NCBI RefSeq assembly: GCF_003113265.1
Contig: NZ_PUIV01000031.1
Coordinates: 1-46,276 of the forward strand
Length of the DNA: 46,276 bases
Reading direction: 5' to 3'
Source of the DNA: Methylosinus sporium
Lineage (GTDB): Bacteria > Pseudomonadota > Alphaproteobacteria > Rhizobiales > Beijerinckiaceae
The stretch's first letter is position 1; each line of letters opens with the position of its first letter. A program made the translations under genes and the position numbers. The notes under the pieces were generated by a model. It had not been told where the DNA came from. It saw only the letters and a list, made by a program, of their open reading frames with translations, and searched no databases. Positions 17,934 to 28,168 of this stretch are shown piece after piece.

Positions 17934-17989
17934 GGCCCTCATCCGACCCCGCTTCGCGGGGCCACCTTCTCCCGCGCGCGGGAGAAGGG
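17934..17989 (+). repeat. REP-like palindromic repeat, copy 1
   Basis: Begins GGGCCCTCATCCGACCCCGC and contains the hairpins CCCCGC-TTC-GCGGGG and CCTTCTCCCGCG / CGCGGGAGAAGG. It belongs to a family with copies 2-4 around serS, and lies in the tatC-serS gap in plus orientation. Confidence 0.85.
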
Positions 17990-18028
17990 AGCGGCCGAGG
18001 TTTCGCGTACACGACGTGGTGAGCGAAT

Positions 18029-19431
<1,403 letters not shown>

Positions 19432-19443
19432 CTGGGGCGTGAC

Positions 19444-19500
19444 CCTTCTCCCGCGCGCGGGAGAAGGTGGCCCTCGCGTCAGCGAGGGTCGGATGGAGGG
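19444..19500 (-). repeat. REP-like palindromic repeat, copy 3 (inverted)
   Basis: Same orientation as copy 2: CCTTCTCCCGCGCGCGGGAG.. hairpin, then CCCTCGCGTCAGCGAGGG and GTCGGATGGAGGG. It starts 13 bp past the serS stop codon, a typical 3'-UTR position. Confidence 0.85.
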
Positions 19501-19552
19501 TCCTTCTGCTTTGCGCATCGCTTCGTGTGCTTCGATTCTCTGAAGACACGAC

Positions 19553-19607
19553 GGCCCTCATCCGACCCCGCTTCGCGGGGCCACCTTCTCCCACGAGTGG
19601 GAGAAGG
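19553..19607 (+). repeat. REP-like palindromic repeat, copy 4
   Basis: Same orientation as copy 1: GGCCCTCATCCGACCCCGCT.. then the hairpin CCTTCTCCCACGAGTGGGAG... It ends 44 bp upstream of the surE ATG. Copies 3 and 4 mirror copies 1 and 2, so serS is flanked by head-to-head pairs. Confidence 0.85.
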
Positions 19608-19651
19608 AATCGCGCCCGACGATTGCTATAGTCCTTCGAGAACGAGTGACG

Positions 19652-20416
19652 ATGCGCATCCTCATCACCAATGACGACGGAATCCATGGCGCCGGCCTCG
19701 CTCTGGCCGAGCGCGTCGCGCGCAGCCTCACCGACGATGTCTTCGTCGTCGCGCCGGAGAGCGAGCAATCCGGCGTCGCGCATTCGCTCTCCATCAATGA
19801 TCCGCTGCGTCTGCGCGAAATCTCCTCGCGGCATTTCGCCGTCAAAGGCACGCCGACCGATTGCGTCATCATGGGCGTGCGCAAGCTGCTCGCCGACAGA
19901 CCGCCGGATCTCATTCTCTCCGGCGTCAATTCCGGCCAGAATCTCGCCGAGGACGTCAGCTATTCCGGCACGATCGCCGGCGCCATAGAGGGCACGCTGC
20001 TCGGCATTCCCTCCATCGCGCTCTCGCAGGTCTATGATTTCTTCGCCGGACGCCGGCATATTCACTGGGCTTGCGCGGAGGCTCATGCGGCCGACGTCAT
20101 CCGCAAGCTGGTCGCGGCCGGGATTCCGCGCGGCGTGCTGATGAATGTCAATTTTCCCAATTGCGCGCCGGAGGAGGTGAAGGGCGTCGCCGTCACCATG
20201 CAGGGCCAGCGCTCCAATGATCTGATGCATATAGAAGATCGCAAGGACGGTCGCGGCATTCCCTATTATTGGATATGCTTTCGGCGCGGCAATTTCACGC
20301 CGGGGCCGGGCACCGACCTCGAGGCGGTGGAGGCGAATAAGATTTCGGTGACGCCTCTGCGCCTCGACTTCACCGACCATCCGACCTTGACGCGGCTCTC
20401 CGCCGCTTTCGAATAG
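19652..20416 (+). CDS. surE: 5'/3'-nucleotidase SurE
   Basis: About 254 residues. The N-terminal metal-binding motif is [13 protein letters not shown] (D8, D9), followed by [12 protein letters not shown] and the active-site segment [26 protein letters not shown], whose Asn and Asp complete the divalent metal site. SurE removes phosphate from nucleoside monophosphates and can act on short polyphosphates in stationary phase. ATG at 19652 was chosen over an in-frame GTG two codons earlier because it gives the canonical [10 protein letters not shown]. The next gene, pcm, starts 7 bp after its stop, a conserved pairing. Confidence 0.95.
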   Translation: MRILITNDDGIHGAGLALAERVARSLTDDVFVVAPESEQSGVAHSLSINDPLRLREISSRHFAVKGTPTDCVIMGVRKLLADRPPDLILSGVNSGQNLAEDVSYSGTIAGAIEGTLLGIPSIALSQVYDFFAGRRHIHWACAEAHAADVIRKLVAAGIPRGVLMNVNFPNCAPEEVKGVAVTMQGQRSNDLMHIEDRKDGRGIPYYWICFRRGNFTPGPGTDLEAVEANKISVTPLRLDFTDHPTLTRLSAAFE

Positions 20417-20423
20417 GGGAAAA

Positions 20424-21107
20424 ATGGAGGAGAGCGCCGGCGAAGGACAGTCGATCGAGGCTCGCGCGGCGCTTCTCCTGCAATTGCGGCGCGCCGGCGT
20501 GCGCGACCTCGCCATCATGCGCGCCTTCGAGACCACTCCGCGCGCGCTCTTCGCCCCGTATCGCTTCCGCGATCTCTCCGCCCGCGACATGTCGCTGCCG
20601 ATCGGCTGCGGACAGACCATGCCGGCCGCCGCCGAGCTCGCGCGCCGGCTCGAGGCGCTGCGCATAGAGCCGCTTCATCGCGTGCTGGAAGTGGGGACGG
20701 GCTCCGGCTTCGGCGCGGCGGTGCTGTCGCGGCTCGCGCGCGAGGTGGTGACGATCGAGCGTTACGAGACTTTGGCGATAGAGGCGCGTCAGCGTCTCGC
20801 CGAGGTCGGCCGCGCCAATGTCGAGGTTCTGTTCGGCGACGGTATCGCGGCGAATGAGACGCGCGGATATTTCGATCGCATCATTCTGCACATGTCCTTT
20901 CACGAGCCGCCGCACTCTGTCCTGGCGGCGCTGACGCCGGGTGGAACGGCTTTGTTCGGCCGCATTCAGGCGCCGGCGGAAGAGGGCGAGCGGCCATTGG
21001 CTCGGCTCTGTCTCTCGCATCGCGCCGGCGATGCGATCTGGACCGATAGCGATCTTGGTCCGAGCCGGCTCGGCGCTTCGCTCGCAGGACGCGCAAAGGC
21101 TCTGTGA
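20424..21107 (+). CDS. pcm: protein-L-isoaspartate O-methyltransferase
   Basis: 227 residues. The N-terminal helix region MRAFETTPRALFAP and the PIGCGQTMPAAAELARRLEAL segment match PCMT. The SAM-binding motif I is LEVGTGSGFGAAVLSRLA near residues 89-106, followed by VVTIERYETLA. The enzyme methylates isoaspartyl residues so damaged proteins can be repaired. It sits 7 bp after surE with an AGGGGAAAA ribosome site, so the two are almost surely cotranscribed. The usual GTDGS-type post-motif segment is replaced by FGDGIAANE, suggesting a somewhat divergent member. Confidence 0.9.
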   Translation: MEESAGEGQSIEARAALLLQLRRAGVRDLAIMRAFETTPRALFAPYRFRDLSARDMSLPIGCGQTMPAAAELARRLEALRIEPLHRVLEVGTGSGFGAAVLSRLAREVVTIERYETLAIEARQRLAEVGRANVEVLFGDGIAANETRGYFDRIILHMSFHEPPHSVLAALTPGGTALFGRIQAPAEEGERPLARLCLSHRAGDAIWTDSDLGPSRLGASLAGRAKAL

Positions 21108-21229
21108 ACGCGCGCATTTACCTAAAATCGGCGAGGCGCGGCTGAACCCGCATTCATCTTAAACGCTCCCTTAACCGGCCTGTGGCTAGATGAACGCAGT
21201 GAGGTTCGCGTTCGAGTGTAGGTCGCGTC

Positions 21230-22786
21230 ATGGCAATTGAGCGTCGTATTTTTCTGTCGCGAGTCGCAAAGCGGCTCATGTTCGCAGCCGGCGCCGCCGG
21301 CCTGCTCGCCGGTTGTTCGGACGCGTCCCGCTTCGCCGATCCCTTCACCAATCCGTTCCAGGATTCCGCGCCCATGGGCCGCGTCGATCGCGTTCCGACG
21401 GGGACCAATCCCGTGCGCCGCAGCGTCGTGGAGCGGCAGCCGCTCGCCCCGCCGCCGGCGGCGATCCGCACGCCGGCGCCCGTCGCCGCGGCTCCTGCGC
21501 CCGCTCCTGTCCAAGTTGCCGCTCCTGCTCCCGCCAGGGCGGCGGGCGCCTATAATCATTGGAGCGCCGAAGGCGGCACGCCCGTCGTCGTCGCCGAGGG
21601 CGAATCGGCCGGCGTCGTCGCGACGCGCTATGGCGTGCCGCTGGATGCGCTGCTGCGCGTCAACGGCTATGGCAAGCCGGCCGAGGTGCATCCCGGCTCG
21701 CGGCTGGTGATCCCGATCTATCGCGCCTCCGCGGCTGCGGCGCCAGTCGCCGTTCCGGCGCCGGCGCGCGCCGCTCCCGTCTATGCCGCGACCGCCCATG
21801 TGGCGCAGCGGGCGGCGGATGTGCGCGACCGCAAGGCGGCCGCGCCGGTCGAGCCCAAGCGGACATCGAGCGTCGAGCCCGCTTCCGCGCCGTCGAAGCC
21901 GGTCTCGACCGAGCGGCCGCGTCCGGCCCCCGTCAAGCAGGCGCAGATCGAGGCGAGGCCCGCGCCCGTCGAGCCCAAATCGGCCGTTCTCAAGCCGGCT
22001 GTTCTCAAGCCGGCGGTCGTCGCCAAGCCGGTCGAGGCGAAGCCCGCGCCGCGGCAGATCGCCCAGGCGCCGGCGCAGCCCGCCAAAGCGGCGCAAAAGC
22101 CCGCGGAGACGCATCCTGCCCGCGCGCAGCTCGCGCAGCGGACGAAGGAGCAGGAGCCCGTCAAGGCGAAGCTCGCTCAGGCCGAGCCCGCAAAGCCGGA
22201 GGTCCGCGCCGAAAAGATCGCCAAGAAGAAGCCCGAGCCGGCGCCCGTCAAGGAGCGCGAGATCGCCCGCGCGCCGCAGGCGGAAAAGCCGCAGAGATAC
22301 GCCGAAGCCGCGCCGGCCCCGCAGCCGCAGGCTCTGCGCAGCATCGACAAGACTCCGACCGCCTCGATCCCGTCGCCGGCCCAGCCGGCCGAAGAGAAAT
22401 CGGCCTCGGCCGATGCGCGTCCCGAATTCCGCTGGCCGGCGCGCGGCCGCATCATCCAGGGCTTCGCCACGGGCGGCAATGACGGCATCAATATCGCCGT
22501 GCCCGAGGGCACGCAGGTGAAAGCGGCCGAGGGTGGCGTCGTCGCCTATGCCGGCAGCGAGCTGAAAGGCTATGGCAATCTTGTGCTGATCCGGCATCCC
22601 AATGGCTTCGTCTCCGCCTATGCCCATAATGGGGAGCTCGATGTGAAGCGCGGCGATCAGGTCAAGCGCGGCCAGACGATCGCCAAGTCCGGCCAGTCCG
22701 GCAATGTCGGCTCGCCGCAGCTGCATTTCGAGCTGCGCAAAGGGGCGACGCCGGTCGATCCGACCGGCTATCTCGCCGGACTGTGA
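21230..22786 (+). CDS. LysM/M23 lipoprotein with degenerate active site (NlpD-like)
   Basis: 518 residues. An N-terminal signal ends in the lipobox LLAGC, so the mature protein is a lipoprotein. A LysM-type peptidoglycan-binding module (VVVAEGESAGVVATRYGVPLD) lies near residues 120-160, then about 200 residues of Ala/Pro/Lys repeats (VEPKSAVLKPAVLKPAV), then a C-terminal LytM/M23 domain. In active M23 enzymes the zinc ligands are HxxxD and HxH. Here they read NDGIN and QLH, so three of four are replaced, as in NlpD/EnvC amidase activators. It probably promotes cell separation by activating an amidase rather than cutting wall itself (inference). The gene ends at a strong terminator. Confidence 0.85.
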   Translation: MAIERRIFLSRVAKRLMFAAGAAGLLAGCSDASRFADPFTNPFQDSAPMGRVDRVPTGTNPVRRSVVERQPLAPPPAAIRTPAPVAAAPAPAPVQVAAPAPARAAGAYNHWSAEGGTPVVVAEGESAGVVATRYGVPLDALLRVNGYGKPAEVHPGSRLVIPIYRASAAAAPVAVPAPARAAPVYAATAHVAQRAADVRDRKAAAPVEPKRTSSVEPASAPSKPVSTERPRPAPVKQAQIEARPAPVEPKSAVLKPAVLKPAVVAKPVEAKPAPRQIAQAPAQPAKAAQKPAETHPARAQLAQRTKEQEPVKAKLAQAEPAKPEVRAEKIAKKKPEPAPVKEREIARAPQAEKPQRYAEAAPAPQPQALRSIDKTPTASIPSPAQPAEEKSASADARPEFRWPARGRIIQGFATGGNDGINIAVPEGTQVKAAEGGVVAYAGSELKGYGNLVLIRHPNGFVSAYAHNGELDVKRGDQVKRGQTIAKSGQSGNVGSPQLHFELRKGATPVDPTGYLAGL

Positions 22787-22842
22787 GCGCAGGCTGTGAG
22801 CTGAGGAATCTCGGGCGTTCGCGAGACACTTACGCCGGAGTG

Positions 22843-22883
22843 GGGCGACGGGCCGCGCAAGCGCCCGTCGCCCGTTTTCTTTT
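22843..22883 (+). terminator. intrinsic terminator of the M23 gene
   Basis: An 11-bp perfect stem GGGCGACGGGC / GCCCGTCGCCC with a 9-nt loop, followed by GTTTTCTTTT, about 55 nt after the stop codon of the NlpD-like gene. Confidence 0.88.
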
Positions 22884-22938
22884 CACGTCGGAGCCTCTAT
22901 AGGGACGTCCGGGTCGGGCGATAAGGGAAAAATCGGCA

Positions 22939-23232
22939 GTGAAACGTCCTATGTCTCTCGCAGCGGCTCTCTTTTTCGCCACGCCGGCCTTCGCCGTCGA
23001 TTCGACGGGCATTCCGATCTGCGACGCGCTGCTGAAGCGCTATGAGGAATGTTCGGTCGAGCTGCCGCGCGCCAATATCCACGCCGCGCAGAAGGAGCTG
23101 CTCGAGGGCGCTATGAGCCTGCGCGCCAACGCCTCCAATCCGCAGCTGCGCCCGAGCCTCGAGAAATTCTGCGCCGACACTTTCGAGGCGATGAAGACCT
23201 CGAGCGAGATCAAGGCCTGCATGTCGAAGTAG
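22939..23232 (+). CDS. small secreted cysteine-containing protein
   Basis: 97 residues from a GTG start (AGGGAAAA upstream). A signal peptide (MKRPMSLAAALFFATPAFA) is followed by about 78 mature residues with four cysteines at about 28, 38, 77 and 94, suited to two disulfides in the periplasm. The rest is helix-forming (IHAAQKELLEGAMSLRANA). I do not recognise a named family. It follows the terminator of the M23 gene, so it has its own promoter. About 215 bp to the next gene hold nothing I can identify. Confidence 0.7.
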   Translation: MKRPMSLAAALFFATPAFAVDSTGIPICDALLKRYEECSVELPRANIHAAQKELLEGAMSLRANASNPQLRPSLEKFCADTFEAMKTSSEIKACMSK

Positions 23233-23448
23233 GCCTCGCGCGAGCCCTTCCGCGTAGCATCACGTATAGCTGGCTCAGCGCCGCCGACTTACCATCACCG
23301 CCGTTTCGGATGGGCCGGCGGTCTGCGTCGGACGGTTCGACATGTCTCGAGAAGCGAGCCGGAAGGCACGCGCGCCGAGCTTGCGCCGGCAGAGCGCCGC
23401 TCGAACGGATCGGGGGCGCTCTAGCGCCGAGCCCGTGGCGCGCCAAAT

Positions 23449-24021
23449 ATGATGCTCATGCGCTCCCTCTATCTGCAATGGCTGCCGAATTTCATCACCA
23501 TCGGGCGGCTCGTGCTGACGCCGGCGGCGATCGACATGATCGTCGGCGAGCATTGGCGCGCCGCTTTCGCGATTTTCGTGCTCGCCGGAGCGTCGGACGC
23601 GCTCGACGGCTGGTTGGCCAAGACCTTCGATCTGCGCACGGACCTCGGCGCCGTGCTCGATCCCATCGCCGACAAGGCGCTCATCGTCTCCATTTATGCG
23701 ACGCTGGCGATAAAAGGCGCGCTGCCGCCCTGGCTCGCGCTTCTGGTGATCTCGCGCGACGTTCTGATCGTCGGCGCCGTGTTCGTCGCTTGGCTGCTGG
23801 CCCGCCCGATGGACCTTCGCCCCTTGCCGGTCTCGAAAGCCACCACGGCGGCGCAGCTCTTGCTCGCCGCGATCGTGCTCGCGGGCGAGGCCTTCGCTTT
23901 TCCGCTCGGGGAGGCGACGAGCCTCGTCTTCGCCGTGGTGGCGGCATTGACCGTCGCTTCGGCCAGCGTCTATCTCTGGCGCTGGGTCAAGCTCATGGGG
24001 CCGGACGATGTCGGAGCGTGA
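23449..24021 (+). CDS. CDP-alcohol phosphatidyltransferase family protein
   Basis: 190 residues, integral membrane. The family motif D-x2-DG-x2-A(R)-x8-G-x3-D-x3-D is present as D50, D53-G54, A57, G67, D71, D75, all metal and nucleotide ligands, but the usual Arg58 is Lys. Five or six hydrophobic helices surround it. Such enzymes transfer a phosphatidyl group from CDP-diacylglycerol to an alcohol (PgsA-, cardiolipin- or PS-synthase-like); which alcohol is not readable here. ATG at 23449 or 23458 are both possible. It overlaps the next gene by 14 bp, giving an operon with the AI-2E permease, hdaA and perhaps ppk. Confidence 0.85.
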   Translation: MMLMRSLYLQWLPNFITIGRLVLTPAAIDMIVGEHWRAAFAIFVLAGASDALDGWLAKTFDLRTDLGAVLDPIADKALIVSIYATLAIKGALPPWLALLVISRDVLIVGAVFVAWLLARPMDLRPLPVSKATTAAQLLLAAIVLAGEAFAFPLGEATSLVFAVVAALTVASASVYLWRWVKLMGPDDVGA

Positions 24022-25162
24022 GGTGGAGGCGACGCGCGTTCCGGTCGGGCTCGGGCTCGAACGGCCGCTTGTTATGTGCGCGGGGGCGATTTTCCTCGTC
24101 TTCGCGCTGTTTTATTTTCTGAGCTCGGTTCTCGCGCCTTTCCTGGCGGGGCTCGCGCTCGGCTATCTGCTCGACCCGGTCGCCGATCGGCTGCAAACGC
24201 TCGGCCTCTCGCGCCTCGGCGCCTCTTTCGCAATTTTGACGGTGTTCGTCGTGCTGACGGCGGCGATCGTGCTGCTGGTCGCGCCGGTGCTCACGCGGCA
24301 ATTGACCGAATTCGTCGAGAGTCTGCCCGGCTATCTCACTACTCTGCAGGGGCTGCTCGCGCGCGTCAGCCGCGAGGCGACCGGCGACTTCATGCGCAGC
24401 GTCTATGAGAAGCTCGGCCTGCCGGTCTCCGACGCCTCGCTCGACACGCAGAAATATGTGAACGACATCGCCAGCGAGGCGGCGCGCATGGGCGCCGCCT
24501 TTTTGAAATCGCTGGTCTCCGGTGGGGCGGCGCTGGTCAATATGGCGTCGCTCGTGGTGATCACGCCGGTCGTCGCCTTCTACATTCTGCTCGACTGGGA
24601 CGATATGGTCGCGACGCTCGATTCGCTGACGCCGCCGCGCTATCGCGAAGATGTGCGCGCCATCGCGCGCGACATCGACAAAGCGCTCGCCGGCTTTCTG
24701 CGCGGGCAGGCGCTGGTCTGCCTGTTCCTGGGCCTCTGGTACAGCATCGGCCTGTCGCTCATCGGCCTGAATTTCGGCTTTCTCATCGGCGTCGGCGCCG
24801 GCGTGCTCAGCTTCGTGCCCTATGTCGGCTCGATCACCGCCTTCGTCCTCTCCATCATCGTCGCCACGGTTCAGGGCTGGCCGGACTGGCGGCTGCCGGC
24901 CATGGCGGTGGCGGTCGTCTCCACCGGCCTTTTTCTCGACGGCAATGTTCTGTCGCCGCGGCTCGTCGGCGGCTCCATCGGCGTGCATCCGGTGTGGCTG
25001 ATGTTCGCTCTGCTGGCGGCGGGATCGCTGTTCGGCTTCACCGGCCTGCTGCTCGCGGCGCCGGTGGCGGCGGCGCTCGGCGTCATCTTGCGTTTCGCGA
25101 CGCGGCGCTATCGGCAGAGCGCGCTGTTTCTCGGCCCCGCCGCGCCGCCGCGGGAGAGCTGA
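24008..25162 (+). CDS. AI-2E/PerM family membrane protein
   Basis: 384 residues and about eight membrane segments in the AI-2E_transport pattern. There is an N-terminal pair (MCAGAIFLVFALFYFLSSVLAPFLAGLALGYLLDP), a long cytoplasmic or periplasmic amphipathic region, and a conserved C-terminal half (GFLIGVGAGVLSFVPYVGS.., SPRLVGGSIGVHPVWLMFALL). Some family members export small molecules or ions; the substrate is not predictable here. It is translationally coupled to the phosphatidyltransferase and is followed 5 bp later by hdaA. PerM-hdaA adjacency is familiar in alphaproteobacteria. Confidence 0.9.
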   Translation: MSEREVEATRVPVGLGLERPLVMCAGAIFLVFALFYFLSSVLAPFLAGLALGYLLDPVADRLQTLGLSRLGASFAILTVFVVLTAAIVLLVAPVLTRQLTEFVESLPGYLTTLQGLLARVSREATGDFMRSVYEKLGLPVSDASLDTQKYVNDIASEAARMGAAFLKSLVSGGAALVNMASLVVITPVVAFYILLDWDDMVATLDSLTPPRYREDVRAIARDIDKALAGFLRGQALVCLFLGLWYSIGLSLIGLNFGFLIGVGAGVLSFVPYVGSITAFVLSIIVATVQGWPDWRLPAMAVAVVSTGLFLDGNVLSPRLVGGSIGVHPVWLMFALLAAGSLFGFTGLLLAAPVAAALGVILRFATRRYRQSALFLGPAAPPRES

Positions 25163-25167
25163 CTCCG

Positions 25168-25863
25168 ATGCCCGGCGCAGGCGACGCTCGCCGCGGCCCC
25201 GCCCAGCTCTTTTTCGATCTGGCGGGCGCGCCGCGCCATGGCGACGCGGATTTTTTGATCTCGCCCGCCAATCGCGCGGCTCACGAGATGATCTCGCGCT
25301 GGCCGGACTGGCCGGACAGCGCGCTGCTGCTCGTCGGCCCGCCGGGTTCCGGCAAGACCCATCTCGGGGCGATCTTCGCGCGCCGACATGACGCTCTTCT
25401 CGTCTCCCCGACCGATATTCCCGAGCCCGGCGCGCTCTGCGGAGCCTGCGCGCTGCTCGACGGGCTGGAGGCGGTGACGGATGAGACAGCTTTGTTTCAT
25501 TTGATGAATTTCATTCGCGAAAGCGGCGGGTCGCTGCTGATCTCGTCACGCCGGCCGCCGTCCGCGCTGAAAATCGCGCTTCCCGACCTATTGTCGCGTT
25601 TACGTCGTGCGCCGGTCGTAGAAATCGGCGCGCCGGACGATTCGCTGATTCGCGCCGTGCTGGAAAAGCTGTTTCGCGACCGCCAATTGGCGGTCGAGGC
25701 GACGCTGGTCGATTATGTCGCGCTTCGGCTCGAGCGTTCGCTGGATGCGGCGCGCGCCTTCGTGCGGATGCTCGACGAGGAAGCGCTCTCGCGTGGCCGT
25801 CCGGTCACGCGCGCGCTCGCGGGCGAGCTTCTCCAGCTCATCGACGCCTCTCGCGGCGCGTGA
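25168..25863 (+). CDS. hdaA: DnaA-like regulatory ATPase HdaA
   Basis: 231 residues, a short DnaA AAA+ module without the DnaA DNA-binding domain. The N-terminus [23 protein letters not shown] contains the QL-F-type clamp-binding peptide of Hda proteins. Walker A is GPPGSGKTH; the Walker B region is ALLDGLEAV with a reduced acidic cluster, as in Hda. [20 protein letters not shown] marks sensor I and the Arg-finger region. Hda with the beta clamp stimulates ATP hydrolysis by DnaA to prevent re-initiation. It sits between perM and ppk, matching the Caulobacter-type neighbourhood as I remember it. Confidence 0.85.
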   Translation: MPGAGDARRGPAQLFFDLAGAPRHGDADFLISPANRAAHEMISRWPDWPDSALLLVGPPGSGKTHLGAIFARRHDALLVSPTDIPEPGALCGACALLDGLEAVTDETALFHLMNFIRESGGSLLISSRRPPSALKIALPDLLSRLRRAPVVEIGAPDDSLIRAVLEKLFRDRQLAVEATLVDYVALRLERSLDAARAFVRMLDEEALSRGRPVTRALAGELLQLIDASRGA

Positions 25864-25924
25864 GGGCTTTCGTATGGCGGAAAATCTGTCAGAATCGCGC
25901 CGGCGGGCGAGAGGTGGGAAAAGC

Positions 25925-28168
25925 ATGACGAAGCATATTCAGGACAATCTCGAGGCCGAGCGGACCGGAGCCGACATTCCCGTCATGGACCAGCCGGGCG
26001 AGCTTCTGGAGCATCCCGAAGAGCTCGCCGTTCTGCCGCAGCGCTTCATCAATCGCGAATTGTCCTGGCTAGAGTTCAACCGCCGCGTTCTCGAGGAGGC
26101 GTCCAACCGCAATCATCCGCTGCTGGAGCAGCTGCGCTTCCTCTCCATCTCCGCCAATAATCTCGACGAATTCTTCATGGTGCGCGTCGCCGGCCTGCGC
26201 GGTCAGGTGCGCACCGGCGTCGCCACTCTTTCGCAGGACGGGCTGACTCCGGCCGAGCAGCTGGTGAAGATCAACGAGCGCGTGGCGCTGCTCACCACGG
26301 CGCAGACGCGACGCTGGCGCGAATTGCGCCGCGAGATCGAGGATGTCGGCATCGTCATCGTGGAGCCGGGACATCTCTCCAAGGGCGACCGCGAATGGCT
26401 CGACGATCATTTCCTCTCGCGCGTCTTCCCGGTGCTGACGCCGCTCGCCATCGACCCGGCGCATCCTTTCCCCTTCATCCCCAATCTCGGCTTCACTCTG
26501 GCGCTGGAGCTAGTGCGTCCGGGCGACCGCAAGACGCTTCACGCTCTGGTGCGCCTGCCGCCCAAGATCGAGCGCTTCGTGCGCCTGCCGAGCGCGCAAG
26601 GAACGGGACATGGGACGGGGCAGGGGCGCGAGCGCTTCATGCTGCTCGAGACCTTGATCGCCATCAATGCGCAGAAGCTCTTCCCCGGCTATCAGCTCAA
26701 GGGGCAGGGGATTTTCCGCCTCATTCGCGACAGCGACCTCGAGGTGGAGGAGGAGGCGGAGGATCTCGTGCGCCTGTTCGAGACGGCGCTCAAGCGTCGC
26801 CGCCGCGGCTCGGTCATTCGCCTTGAGGTCGCCTCGGACATGCCGGAGGCGCTGCGCGCGCTGGTCGCCGAGGAGCTCGATGTCGGCGAGGACGAGACTT
26901 TCGTGGTCGATGGAATGCTGGCGCTGAACGATCTTTCCGAGGTGGTCGGGCTCGATCGGCCCGATCTCAAGTTCAAGCCCTATACGCCGCGCTTCCCCGA
27001 GCGCGTGCGCGATAATGGCGGCGATTGCTTCCTGGCCATCAAGCAGAAGGACCTCGCGGTCCATCACCCCTATGAATCCTTCGATGTCGTCGTGCAGTTC
27101 CTGCAGCAGGCGGCGCGCGATCCCAATGTGGTCGCGATCAAGCAGACGCTCTATCGCACCTCCTCCAACAGCCCCATCGTGCGTGCTCTGGTGGAGGCGG
27201 CGGAGGCCGGCAAATCGGTGACGGCGCTGGTCGAGCTGAAGGCGCGCTTCGACGAGGAGGCCAATATCCGCTGGGCGCGCGATCTCGAGCGCGCCGGCGC
27301 GCAGGTCGTGTTCGGCTTCATCGAGCTGAAGACGCATGGCAAGCTGTCGATGGTGGTGCGCCGCGAGGGCGGAAGCATCGTCACCTATTGCCATGTCGGC
27401 ACCGGCAATTATCATCCGGTGACGGCGCGCATTTATACCGACATCTCGCTCTTCACCGCCGATCCGGCGATCGGCCGCGACGTGTCGCGCATCTTCAATT
27501 TCATCACCGGCTATGCGGAGCCCGCCGGGCTCGAGCGCATGGCGGTGTCGCCCATCTCGCTCAAGACCAGGCTGCTCGAGCATATCGAGCAGGAGATCGG
27601 CTTCGCCAAGGCAGGCAAGCCGGCGGCGATCTGGGGCAAATGCAACGCCCTCGTCGATCCCGAGATCATCGATGCGCTCTATCACGCCTCGCAGGCGGGC
27701 GTGTCGATCGAATTCGTCGTGCGCGGCATATGCTGCCTGCGGCCGGGAGTGCCGGGCCTTTCCGACAATATCCGCGTCAAATCGATTGTCGGGCGCTTCC
27801 TCGAGCACGCCCGCGTCTATTGCTTCGGCGGCGGCCACGCGCTGCCGCACGCCAAGGCCCATGTCTATATTTCCTCGGCCGATCTCATGCCGCGCAATCT
27901 CGATCGCCGCGTCGAGGTCTTGATGCCGATCACCAATCCGACCGTGCATCAGCAAATTCTCGATCAGATCATGCTGGCCAATCTCATCGACAACGAACAG
28001 AGCTATCGAGTCTTGCCGGACGGCTCGTCCTTACGCATAACTCCCCCGGAGGGCGAAGAGCGGTTCAACGCCCATAAATACTTCATGACCAACCCGAGTC
28101 TCTCCGGCCGTGGCAAGTCTCTCAAGGAATGGCGTCCGCGATCGCTCCTCAAGCCGCGCGAGGAGTGA
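25925..28168 (+). CDS. ppk1: polyphosphate kinase 1
   Basis: About 747 residues from ATG 25925 with an AGGTGGG site; ATG 25874 in frame is an alternative. The N domain begins [20 protein letters not shown], then [14 protein letters not shown]. The catalytic core has [31 protein letters not shown], and [18 protein letters not shown] with the histidine that is autophosphorylated (His435 in E. coli). [12 protein letters not shown] lies near the C-terminus. The enzyme makes polyphosphate from ATP at the membrane. The downstream ppx reading frame starts inside its last 59 bp, so synthesis and breakdown of polyphosphate are tied in one transcript. Confidence 0.96.
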   Translation: MTKHIQDNLEAERTGADIPVMDQPGELLEHPEELAVLPQRFINRELSWLEFNRRVLEEASNRNHPLLEQLRFLSISANNLDEFFMVRVAGLRGQVRTGVATLSQDGLTPAEQLVKINERVALLTTAQTRRWRELRREIEDVGIVIVEPGHLSKGDREWLDDHFLSRVFPVLTPLAIDPAHPFPFIPNLGFTLALELVRPGDRKTLHALVRLPPKIERFVRLPSAQGTGHGTGQGRERFMLLETLIAINAQKLFPGYQLKGQGIFRLIRDSDLEVEEEAEDLVRLFETALKRRRRGSVIRLEVASDMPEALRALVAEELDVGEDETFVVDGMLALNDLSEVVGLDRPDLKFKPYTPRFPERVRDNGGDCFLAIKQKDLAVHHPYESFDVVVQFLQQAARDPNVVAIKQTLYRTSSNSPIVRALVEAAEAGKSVTALVELKARFDEEANIRWARDLERAGAQVVFGFIELKTHGKLSMVVRREGGSIVTYCHVGTGNYHPVTARIYTDISLFTADPAIGRDVSRIFNFITGYAEPAGLERMAVSPISLKTRLLEHIEQEIGFAKAGKPAAIWGKCNALVDPEIIDALYHASQAGVSIEFVVRGICCLRPGVPGLSDNIRVKSIVGRFLEHARVYCFGGGHALPHAKAHVYISSADLMPRNLDRRVEVLMPITNPTVHQQILDQIMLANLIDNEQSYRVLPDGSSLRITPPEGEERFNAHKYFMTNPSLSGRGKSLKEWRPRSLLKPREE

